The notes under the pieces: model-generated
Databases searched by the model: none
Told to the model about the DNA's origin: nothing
The model's input: the letters and a program-made list of their open reading frames with translations, nothing else
Source of the DNA: Takakia lepidozioides
Lineage: Eukaryota; Streptophyta; Takakiopsida; Takakiales; Takakiaceae
Assembly: GCA_030704615.1 (NCBI GenBank)
Contig: CM060733.1
Coordinates: forward strand, 68,138,001 to 68,202,000
Length of the DNA stretch: 64,000 bases
Direction: 5' to 3'
Shown here: one piece after another, positions 42,557 to 53,401 of the stretch
Numbering within the stretch: the stretch's first letter is position 1
Layout of the letters: each line of letters starts with the position of its first letter
Position numbers and translations under genes: made by a program

Positions 42557-42685
42557 AAACCATTGCAGCATGATTTGCATGTTGAAACGCAGAAGCAGTC
42601 ACGGGCTGCGCCAGTGATACCAACGGAGTATGGAGCACTTGTCGCTAGGCCGAGCATATATGACCAGGGCGGGCAGTACAAGCGT

Positions 42686-42925
42686 GATACAGCCTATCAC
42701 AGCCCATCACGGCGCGACACAGCCTATCACAGCCCATCAAGGCGCGACACAGCCTATCACAGCCCAACACGACACGGCACAGCCTATCACAGCCCATCAC
42801 GGTGTCACACAGCCTATCACAACCTACCCAGCGTGTCACAGCCTATCACAGCTTACCACAGTGCCACAACAGCCTATCACAGCGTACCACAGTATGACAC
42901 AGCCTGTCACAGCTCAACACAGCTT
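42686..42925. repeat. Internal CACAGCC-type satellite, copy 2
   Basis: Equivalent to 34624-34862 with small differences in unit number and single-base indels. Confidence 0.9.
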
Positions 42926-43695
42926 ACTGGGGATACACAGTCCATAGAATCCGTGACAGATGGACGTGGGTTAACATCCGGAGAGTGGCCGGTGGAAAAG
43001 TGGACGGAGGCACGTTTAGAAATGGACACGTGGACGCCAGGGCGAGACACACAGCCGGACATGGATTGCAAAGGCGAGTGTCATCAAGGAAGAAGACAAA
43101 ATTGGCCGTCAAAGTACCTACCCGGCACATTAACTTATTATGGGCCCATTAATGAATACGGGGAAAGGGTAACGGAACCCTTTAAAAGTACCAAAAAGCG
43201 AAATCCATGTCACATGTGCTATCCTAGTGGACAGTCCAGAGTGGAAAATCCATGGAAGGAAATTAAATCTAAAATCTAGTCACAACAGTTACAGCCAATC
43301 ATAAGCCAGAAGCAGGATCAAGAAATTGGAGGGATTTTAAGCGCAAGAGTCGGCGTCGTTCTAAGTAACGGGCGTCTCGACGGGACAGACCATCAATGCT
43401 ATAGCTTTGAAGCTATGGAGGAACTAACAGACTATACGATCGCGATACTACTTACGCAGTGGCACGGGGATAGAAGAACAGAGAGTATCTTTTCTCTTAA
43501 TCGATGCTTGCAAGCCCCGCAGGCTTACAGAAATTACCATAGCATTTTGTGGCAACCATACGTTTATGCTTTGTGCCCTGCAGGCATTTCTTCAATTGTT
43601 ACAGCTAAAACCTTTATGTGGGTCTAGAATGAAGAGAGTGAGAGGAATGGAAGAAATAGGGTGAAGAGCACCACAATCCTGCAGAGAAACAAACG

Positions 43696-46600
43696 ATGGC
43701 TACTCCACAGGCGGTACAGTTACTGAAGGAGCTGCGATTAGAAGGATTGCAAAGCAAAGATTGGACATTGCACCATAGGCAGTACATGTTACAATTCTTG
43801 CAGAACTTTGAGCCTAGGACAGCAACAACGGTGAAGGGAGTTGAATTAGAAGTTACTCCCCTATACCTACAGCAATTGTTTGAATTGCCATCAGGTCAGG
43901 TGCATGTGGAGGAGCACAGGGCAAGACTGCAAATAGGGGACTTATTCCAAGAAGGGAGTTTCTTTAAAACTCAGGGTTATGCTTGTACCAAGGCCGTGTA
44001 CCCAGGGCTAAGAGAGGTAGGCCAGGTATTGAACGTTCTGTTTGCCATGAAATAGAACCAACAGTATTTGAGCAGATCCTTCACAGAGGAATACTCAAAG
44101 CCCTGAGAGGAGAAGAGGTCGCATGGGCGGACATAATGTACAACGGACTAGTAGAGGAGATGAAGAGATTACAAGGCACTGCCGCAAAGTCTCTATCATA
44201 GTGTCTGGGCCAATCATTGCACAAATTATTCTAGACTCATGCATACTTGATGCGAGAGAAAGGAAGGAGATGGGAGTGTTTGAGACAGCAACCACTGCAT
44301 AGAAGAGCAAGGTTCTTCACAGGGTGAAGGGGGATTGGCAGAGCATCAACAGCCTAAGAGGCAGAGGAAAGCAATCACATAGAAGCAGAACCATTGCTAG
44401 GAGACAGCCAGAGGAAGAAGTTACTCATACTCTTGTGCAAGAGGGGGCACAGCAGCACAGAGAGATGTGGGTACAAAACAACGCAAACCTGTGGAGAGAG
44501 AACAGGGGTTACTTCAGTATCAAAACCATCACAGCCAGATGATCGGCTTGTCACAGAGTTACCACAAGTTGTCCATGCAGTTCCACCACAAATAATTGAT
44601 TTGGAGAAGAAGGGTTAGATATCCCCACTACAGAACAGGTGGTGGCAGAAATTGAGAAGGGGGACCTTCTCTATGAAAATTCTGGTTTGGTCAGGGAAAC
44701 AGTGATTCCGGAGGTGCAGCGGTTGTCCAGGGGAAACCCTGCTGTTGTTGTAATACCCACACCTCTGACGGAGGTACCACAGGTAGAATGTCAAGACACT
44801 GCTGCACCTGTGGCGAATGAAGTGGTTCAGGAAGAAAATCTGGTGGGGCAATGGCCTGAATGGTTCGTGAGGCATCACACTATTGAGGATCAGGGGAACA
44901 GCAGCAAGCTCACCATGATGACCCTCAACAGGCCATGCTTATGAGTTCCATAAGCAGGACACTTAATTTGTTGGGCACTTATGTCAAATCCCATGTTCCA
45001 TCTACCCAATTGGCAGCTTTGAGGGAGGAACTCAGGAAGGAGTTTGAGGCTCGACTTGCCACTGAGTGTGCAAACAAGGTTGATGAGGAGGTCACTATCA
45101 AGTTACAGCAAGAGTTAGAGGATACAACAGCTGCTTTGCAATTGGCCAATGAACAATTGATTGAGCCAGGCCTTGCGCAAGACCAGTTGCACGAAGCACA
45201 TAAGCAACAGCTATACCAAATGCAGGTGAAGCATGAAAGCAAGTTGCAAGAAGTGAATGCACTACATACGGAGTTGCAGACAGTGCATGACAGGATGGCC
45301 ATACAATGTGCTACACTCACAACTACGCTTGAGCAAACTACATTAGAAGTTAACAACCAAGCGGAAAGATGTATGAAGGCACAGGCTGATAATCTCGAGC
45401 AGACGAAACTCATTATTGATATGAAGAATACAATTTGTCGCAACGAGAATACTTTCAAGCAATACAGGCAGGTTGAAGCTGACCAAGAGAGGTACATCCT
45501 GGAATTGCAACAAACGCTCATGTCCAATAGAAATGAACTCTCTGTGGCTAACAAGGCTTGGAAGGAAGCCAATAATCTGGCTGCTGCATATGCGAGTTTG
45601 GTTGAACCTCATGCGAAGCGCATGGAGGCTTTACAGCAGCAGATAGATGTGTACAGGCTCACGGAGGAGCAGACTCTCAGGGGTACCACAAGCAACTTGG
45701 TGGATAACCACCTTATGCAGGTCTGGTAAGCACAAGGGCCGGTGGAAGGCAAAGCACCACGAAAGCTCACCCAAAGCGAGATGAATGAGCTCAGACTGCA
45801 GGTGCAGGTGCAGAACATTGCCACAACTACTATAGACAATGTCTATAGTAGGATAACGGAGTTACAGGAGGATGTAGACGGCCTGCAGACTCAGGTGGAG
45901 GACCTCACTTCAAATATCGACAAGAGAGTCTTTGTACCTGAGGAGCAGCTGGTGGCTTCTTATTTACATGCCAGAACTTTGGCTTTTCAGTCTTCTTCGT
46001 AGGGGGTGCAGGAGATGCCAGTGGTACAAGAGCCAGTGCCACCAAGACCACAACAAATCACTATGACAGTAGCTGACCCTGTTGTTACTACAGCCACACC
46101 ACAGCCACCATAGCCTGAGGTATGGGGGGATGCTGCTTTTAACCCACCTAAAACTCATGCTGCACGGGAGTACAGTCGGGCTATGATTATGCCCTTCAAC
46201 CAAATTCCCATTGTGTTGGATTTGGCTTGGAAGGAATTTAGTCCTCCATAGTCGTTGGCACATTACTACCAGATCATGCGCATTTGGCTGCCAGTGGCAA
46301 CTAGGACTAAGGTTCTTCCGAACAATCGACCCATTGAGGATCATCACTTTGCGAGGTACTGGCATGAGGCAAGTACCATGTTGAAGGAATTAATTTCCTT
46401 CCAAGTTGTACATGGGTACATTTATACCAAGACCAAGGAGGTAGCAAGTATTGTCATGGGCTGCGGGTTATACTATGCAGCTTGTTTTTTGGCACGTTAT
46501 CACATTGAGCAGCAGAAGATGCAATCGCGCTTTCTGAGTTATTCCAGTGGGGATCATTGGGTCTTACCTTCAGTGCCACCTCATATGTACCTCTATGATG

Positions 46601-47019
46601 CAAAGGTGATGATGCAAAAGGACTCCCAACTTCGTTCATGGTTTCATGCGGTCTGGAACAATTTGTCAACACAGAAATTCGGGCCTGACGATATTTTCTT
46701 TAAGGGCCATGAAGCATGGAAAAACTTGCACAATTCACAAGTCATTGGTACACCACTCACCTGGACAGACAAGGAGTTCAGGGTCTTCACCAATTTTGCA
46801 ATTCAGCGCTTACAACAAGTTTTACAATTTAAACTTCCAGACATGGTGGGACCACATTGTATGCCCCAGAGGATTCCACAAAAAGTTCGGCCGTTAAAAC
46901 ACCTGAGAGACGATGAGGATTCTGATACTACTGATTCTTCAGCGAACTCTTTTGACATGGCAGAGGACTATGCAATTCAGATGGCAGAGAAGAAGCGACA
47001 GGGGGTCTCCTATGCCTGA
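43696..47019 (+). pseudogene. 3' accessory coiled-coil ORF, copy 2
   Basis: ATG at 43696 opens a protein of roughly 1,100 residues spread over several frames: TAG at 44053 where copy 1 has CAG, then shifts near 44090-44640, 44890, 45725 and 46000-46250. The N-terminal part has L-Y-L-Q-Q-L-F-E-L-P-S-G, vaguely like the extra proteins of plant Athila/Ogre elements (inference). The centre (44935-46002) is a very long Gln/Glu/Leu-rich coiled coil. The C-terminal part (46255-47019) is globular, with A-R-Y-W-H-E-A-S and an acidic tail with D-D-E-D-S-D-T-T-D. It lies between pol and the 3' LTR, where envelope-like or accessory ORFs sit. No signal peptide or membrane segment is evident, so an envelope role is unlikely. 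Confidence 0.6.
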
Positions 47020-47206
47020 AAGATTACCTCGATATCAGCCAAAGGAAGGACTGACATTTCCAGGTAGTGTTCAATCATCTCCGTCAACCAGTGACAGACC
47101 TCGGGCTCGCACACAGAGTCCTTCACGAGACTCTAACCGTTAGAAGGGTGCTTGCTCACAAAGGTTTCCAAATCCCAAACAGTAAACCGTGAGGACACGG
47201 CTTTTT

Positions 47207-47220
47207 GAGAGGGGGAGGGG
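47207..47220 (+). other. Polypurine tract
   Basis: GAGAGGGGGAGGGG lies 4 bp before the 3' LTR, the expected plus-strand primer site. Confidence 0.8.
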
Positions 47221-47224
47221 TAAA

Positions 47225-48211
47225 TGTTAGAGGGCTGCTTGGGACTTGGACGCTTTTACGGGATCTGTGGGGTACCCTTAATTTTTACACAGACTGAGAC
47301 CAACAGGAGCCTTAGGGGTGACAGCAACAGGCTTTAGGGGGGGAGATACACAGCCCAACACAGTCCATCACAGCCCGACACAGCCGTCACAGCCCGTCAC
47401 GGTCCATTACAACCCGTCACAGTCCAACACAGCCAGTCACAGCCGACACAGCCGACACAGTCAGACAAAGCCGTCACAGCTTCGCACAGTCGACACAGCC
47501 CAACACAGCCAGTCACAGCCCAACACAGCCCGACACAGCCTGATACAGCCAGTCACAGCTCGGCACAGCTGGGGAACAATTATCATTGGCAGGGAACGAC
47601 GGTGGAGAAACGACATCTGAAAAAGGAATGTGTACTACAGGGATGACGGTTAGTTAGGAAAGCGGTTAGAACAGCTTGTAGGTAGAAAAAGCGAAGAGCG
47701 GGGAGGTCTAGGGATGACTACTTCTTGGAGGACTTCTGGCATCACTGGGGGGAAATGAAGCGGAGAGCGCATCTCTGAGTAGAAAGAGGGAGAGCACGGA
47801 GTAGGAGGAGAATGATCTGTTGATGCTTGATGAATGCAAGCAGTAGAGTTGTAATGTAGAGCAGATTAGAGACTCCATGGCTTCAGCCTGATACTTGATA
47901 GATATAAATCTGATACATGCTTCATACTCACACTGTGTAGAGAGATCTGAGTGAAGCTGTGGAATGAATGGATGAGTTGATGGAATCCGATAGATTGCTG
48001 AAGCAATCTGATACATAAATACCAACAGTAAGGTAACTAGCTAACATGAATACGGGAAGGAATACAAATAGGAAACACCCCCATGATACACTAGCTGTAG
48101 GTCATGATTGATTGTTCTGAGCGGGCTGAGTGCTTAGAGATTTCCAACTCTTCTATCTTGGAGTTCCCACCTCGGATAGCGAAGGGATGGGTGAGTAAAA
48201 GCCGCTCGACA
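47225..48211 (+). repeat. 3' LTR
   Basis: 987 bp, same ends as the 5' LTR (TGTTAG...CGACA), with a shorter CACAGCC satellite at about 47347-47572. It is followed by the CATAC duplication. Confidence 0.93.
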
Positions 48212-48842
48212 CATACTTACATGAAAGCCACGCAAGATTTTAGATTACATCGCCAGTCTGTAATATAAAGACTTGTGTTGCCCGGCTGCACTCCAAATGT
48301 CTCGTCATGAATGTTATGGATCACTTGGGTATCAGTAGCGTGTCGTGCCAGCCAAGTCCTACTCGAGGTTCATCTTGAAATACTTGAATGGTCAATGGAC
48401 CGGAAGGGAGAAGGTTTTAATGATCCAAATTCTACGAACTGGATACAGTGAAAGGCACAAATGAACCTGGAAAAAGAAGAAAGGGAGGTCTCCCGTAGAA
48501 GGAGGTCGAAAAATCGCTTGGAAAATATGGTGACTTCCTAAGCACACTTTCATCCCATCATCTGAAGCAATATGAGAGCTCTCACAATCTGGGAAATACT
48601 TCAAGTTTTCTGTCTGGCCATACTTACCAAGTTAACTACAAGATCTTATCCAACATTGCCAGTGTTGCATAAAGTCTTGTGGTTTACAAGGTAAGTCTGT
48701 TCAGGCACTCTTGAAATCCCCGTAATGAATGTGTGGTTAATCACCTGGGTATCACTAGTGTCCTGATTGAACTTAATTTACCGCCGGATGTATCCCGCTA
48801 AACGAACGACGGGAGATCTCAAGACAAAGGATGGACGGGAGA
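48212..48842. repeat. Tandem hairpin repeats, right part, with palindromes
   Basis: Continuation of the array interrupted at 26852, with CACAAGA/TCTTGTG-type hairpins at 48230-48279 and 48635-48686. CGGGAG palindromes lie at 48481-48497 and as partial copies at 48808-48821 and 48833-48842. The last partial copy ends exactly where the LINE tail begins. Confidence 0.75.
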
Positions 48843-48949
48843 TTTTTATTTTTATTTTTATTTTTATTTTTAACGTTAAATATTGCATTTATTCCAGAAT
48901 TGAGGGGGAAAAAATAAAACCCCTTTTGCACCATGAGGGCTACACACCG

Positions 48950-51900
48950 TAGTCAGTGGAGGGAGATCCAGTGCCTGCTGCTAAAGTGCAGCAGTGTGCT
49001 CATAGAGAGAGGACCTCTCGCAGCGACCTAACCCTGACCGAGAGACTTCCAAAAAAGTCAAGCCTGCAGCTGAGATTACCGAGGAGCTAATCTACAGCTA
49101 CGCTTAACGAAAATTTAGCCTGGAAGTAGTGGCGGGGTGCTTGACGTGTTTCCAGCTCACATCTCTCTCAAATTTCGGCAAGGCCGTGGAGTGGAGCTCT
49201 GAGGTCTCTCCAGCGCTGAGGGGGGAGAGCGTTCCAAATACAGTGTTCCTGCGCTTTGACAAATGATGCCATGGCAGGCACGTCATCCTGAATGTTGCAT
49301 GGATTGCTGGCGTCTGCCTGGGAGTCCTGTGACAGTCTACAACACATTTTGCCCAAGCTTTTTTCGACTCTGTTAAAAGATCTTTGTACACCATTGCCAA
49401 CAAAGCTGAGGTACTTATTGTCTCCTTGCTAAAGGTCTTTTTGCATCTAGCACGCCAAAGGTGCTTTATCGTAGATGCGCGAAGAGTCTCGAAGACTGGA
49501 CATGGAAAGGATCGGCCCTTGGTTGTTTTGTTGTAATTAAGTAGCCGATCCAAAGGGCCAATGGCCGAGAGACTCCAATGTCTGTAGAAGACCTTGATGA
49601 AGGGCCAGATTTTGGCTGGAGCTATACAGGTCAGAAGGCAGTGCTCATGAGATTGAATGATACTCGAGGAACAACATCGACATACTAGAGCATCATGGAA
49701 TTGCAACCATTCTCCCACTTTTAGGGCTCTGTTCGCTACTTGCCATAAAAACGCCGAGATCTTGGCCGGCCTGATTTTTAGCCAGATAGAAGACCAGATT
49801 GCTGATCAGTTTTTATTTGTTAAGAGCCCTATAAGCCTTCTTGGGGGTGTAGGTAAGAAGGGGTGATGCAGCGCGGCCAAAGGACCATTCCCATTCCTTG
49901 GGGTCCAGCTGGAGGTCCGCTAGAGGTCTTCCCAGGATCCATACAAATGTGGAGGTATTGACCTAGGCCAAGACAGGTATGGTAAGAGGTGGTTGGGGAT
50001 CAAACTCTTTGAACTTAGATGACCAATTGCATATTCTCACTGGGGTATGAATGAAACGGGGGAAGAGGGTTTGGGATTGTGAAACCAAGATCAACACTAG
50101 AGTTTCGGGGTTTATATGGTAAGCGAACCCTGAGAAGTGTGTGTCTGTGGCAAAAATCACCAGTATGATGGTGAGCCTGTTGCTTATGACTCCTAATGTC
50201 CAGAAGTTCGTGGAGGGGGTTATTGGTCCCGCCTGCAGCGACAGGGACCAGGTTTGAGGTATAGAATTTATGACCGCCTGCAGCCCGGCCTTGGCTCTAA
50301 TTGACCCCAGAATAGGGCAAATTGTGTCAATATGCAGGGAGCCTGTAGGCGACCACAAGTGTTTTAGTTGACTGATGCCCCTGCTGTCCCAGGCAGACCA
50401 CTTTTTTGCCATCGATTTTTCAGATGGTGTGGGCATGTTGGTGTTCAAAAATAGGTGTTGGCGGAGGGTTTCCTCGAATGTTTCTGGCTCTTTTTTGTGA
50501 AGGAAAGGTCTCAGTGTAGCCCAAGCTTTCCAGATGACGTTCCAAAGGGACGATCCCACCTTTTTGTGCTTGAATCCATGTGTGCTCCAGCGAATGGAGG
50601 GGTGCCACCTAGAGGTCTTGAGGGGACTTGCCATCATCAGATTTTCCAAAACCAAAAACTTCCACCAGCCACCTTCTGGGCCTAAGAATCTTGGCAACCA
50701 AGGAGTGCTATAATTTGGATCTCCGGGTCCAGAACCCCCAGTCCTCCCTGTTTTTTTGGCTGGCAGATGTGTCTCCAGGAGACCCGTGGCCTGACTTTTT
50801 GGCCCACTTTGCTAGCTCCCCAAACGAAATTCCGCAACAAAGCTTTGTATTCACCGATTTGTCTTTTAGAAGGGCGCCAGGATGCTGCGTAGAACCAAAG
50901 GCCAGTTGAGAGAATCTGGTTGGCCACAAGTGCCCAACCTGTGATTGAGAGGAACTTAGAGCCCCAGAAAGTGAGGTTTCTTTTAATCTTGGAAATCGTT
51001 GTTCATCGGTGATATCAAGCCCATAGGTGTATCCTAGCAACGTTGTCGTCTGGCTAGGTTGCAGCCATGATAGGCCCCAGGCCTGGCCCCAAGAGGGCAC
51101 ACGTCCCAGAAGGGATTTCGATGTGTCTCCAGCGAGGATAGCACAGGTTTTGTTCCAGATGACCTTGAAACCGGAGGTTTCACAGAAGGCCTCCAAAGTT
51201 GCTGCATTCTGTCCAGGTTGGTTTGGCTTGCTTGAAGCATAAGGAAAGTGTCATCTACATACATGGATTCCCTGATGTAAGCAGGCTGGTTAGTTATGTA
51301 GTTTGTGATTCTAAGACCCAGAATCTGTCTGTCTGCTTAACCAACTGTGTCGGCGGCAATAATGACGAGGACAGGAGCCAAGGGGCAGCCTTGACGGACA
51401 GATCGAAACAAGTTGAATGGCTTTGACACTGCACCGTTGATGATCACCCTGCTGGTTGACCCATTCAGTAAAATGCGTACCCATCGACACCAATCTTGGC
51501 CAGGGTGCCCATGAGGAAAGGCCATTCTACTCTGTCAAACGCTTTCTCAAAGTCTAGAAGGATTATGGCAATAGCCTGCTGGGTTTGAAGTGCGTACTGG
51601 GGAAAGCTCCTATGCCAGAAGAAGATTATCCATGATGTATCTTCCCTTAATAAAGCCCGATTGGCTAGGTCTAATGATTGACGGGAGCAGAGGCTGAAGA
51701 CGTAGAGCCAGGCATTTGGCTATAATCTATTGAGGAGAGTTATGGGCCTGTAGTTGCTTAAGTCCGTCCTGTCTCCCTTTTTGAAAATCAGAGAGATGAC
51801 TCCCTATGACATGTTCCCCGGCATATGGTTCACTTGGAAGATGTGGTTGGTCATGGCCAGAAAGTCAAGCGAGATGTCAGGCCAGAGCTTTTTGTAAAAT

Positions 51901-53363
51901 TCCACCGGGACTCCATCCAGCCCTGGACATTTCCCATCTTTCAGCTTGGAAAGGGCCAGCTCAAGCTCCCCTTCCGAGAGAGCCCCTTCTAGAGCCTCGG
52001 CTATAGGCGGGGCAATGAGAAGTGCGCCAGGCAAGCATCGAGCGTGGCTGCTGCTACCGGTCTGTCACTTGTAAAGAGGGTCTGAAAGTGGCTGGCAGCG
52101 AATGAAGCCATGGGTTTGGGGTCTGTGAATGTCAGCCCCAAGGCCCGGTTGGCTAGTTCAGATATTGTCTGCCCTGCCTTTCTCAGCCTGGTTTTTGCAA
52201 AGAAATACTTGGACATTTTTTCTCCCTTGGATGACCAGTTTACACCTGCTGACATCTTAAGCTTCTGCTCCTGCAGGTCTTGGAAGAATTGCAAATTTTG
52301 TTTTGCTTCCAGGTAGGTATTGTAAGTTTCTTGATCATAGCGGGGAGATTCCATTTTTCTTTGACAGACTGAGAGGCATTTGATGAGGGCCCTCACCCTT
52401 CTTTTCCTAGTGGCTGCAATCTCTCTACTCATCTGCTGACTGGCTGCCCCCACTGCTTTGAGCTTGGTCATGAACTTATCTGAAGGGTTTTGGGAGACCG
52501 AGCCAGCCCGAGACCAGGTTGTCCGCAAGCCTTGTGCAAACTCCGGGATCTGTAATAGAGAGGCATTCATTTTGTAAAGACCCTTGCCCCTTGGGCGAGT
52601 GTTTGGAATATCCAATGAAGCCTCAATGACGGCGTGATCAAAGCCGGGGTGGATGGGCTGTTGGGGTAGCCTCCGGGACCATTGAATACAGTCCAAGGAG
52701 GCGTAGAATCTGTCCAATCGGCGAGGGCTTTGTTATTTGACCAAGTGAAGACTGGGCCAGAGGGGGGTGGAGGCCCCCGGTTTACCATTTCTATTTCCAC
52801 CCAATTGCGATAGATCCACCACACATACTAACACATGAACAAATCAACCAGGATCATCAAGAAGGCTAGACCAGAACCAAGACCCCGTTTGTCGGTAGGA
52901 GACTCAACCATATTGAAGTCCCCTGCCAGCACCCAGAAATCTATGTCTTGTTTTAGTTCCATGTTGGTGTTTATGGACTCCCAAAGTTGTGCCCTTCTTG
53001 CCGGCGAGTTCAGAGCATAAATATTAAATAACCCTAGCCGGCCACCTTTGGCTGGGAGGTCTATGGCACAACACTGATCTCTGCCTGGAACCCCAAGACC
53101 ATTCCGAGACAATAAACTGACAGAGGGATGGGGAAACCAAGATGGGGGTACCTCCTCTGGAACCTTCGGAAGTTGGTTTCCATAGGGAGTTTGCTCGTGG
53201 AGAGAGAAGCGATTTTCCCTAGATCAAGTTTGTGTTCTTGTAGGAAGAGAATTGCATCTTTCCGAAGATAAGGGGCTAGAAAATTCTTGACGCTAGCGTG
53301 CTTTGGGGAAGCATTATCCGCCCCAAGGCCCCTGATGTTCCAAGAAGCCATGTCAATCAACAT
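48950..53363 (-). pseudogene. LINE ORF2 (endonuclease and reverse transcriptase)
   Basis: Starts at ATG 53363 or 53351 (MASWNIRGLG). The apurinic-type endonuclease has L-F-L-Q-E-H-K-L, A-G-D-F-N-M-V and G-F-D-H-A-V. Reverse transcriptase motifs follow: K-C-P-G-L-D-G-V-P-V-E-F-Y (about 51900), L-L-D-F-E-K-A-F-D (about 51550), S-V-R-Q-G-C-P-L-A-P (about 51390) and the catalytic Y-V-D-D-T (51261-51247). The C-terminus (49104-49718) has a zf-RVT-like pattern, C-R-C-C...H-E-H-C-L-L-T-C. At least nine frame breaks are visible, for example near 53110, 52720, 52030, 51300, 50700 and 49960, so no functional protein results. Confidence 0.85.
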
Positions 53364-53401
53364 GGGGATGGAAGGCAAGGCTGAGATGATCAATTTCATT
53401 T

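Larger units (their letters stand above)
26853..48211 (+). mobile_element. Ty3/gypsy LTR retrotransposon with duplicated interior
   Basis: The element is bounded by LTRs that start TGTTAG and end CTCGACA, with a 5-bp target-site duplication outside. Inside are a primer-binding site, a leader ORF, gag-pol, a CACAGCC-type satellite and a long accessory ORF. A second, 5'-truncated copy of gag-pol, satellite and accessory ORF precedes the 3' LTR, separated from the first by 500 N. Order PR-RT-RH-INT defines Ty3/gypsy. The DGGSG protease, the VFLDDFSVY reverse transcriptase motif, the absence of a chromodomain and the extra 3' ORF suggest an Athila/Tat-type plant lineage (inference). LTR similarity is very high by eye, apart from array length, so the insertion is young. 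Confidence 0.9.

Noticed and set aside
43696-47019. Envelope gene of an endogenous retrovirus-like element
   Set aside because: No signal peptide, transmembrane segment or glycoprotein-like Cys pattern; the protein is mostly coiled coil.
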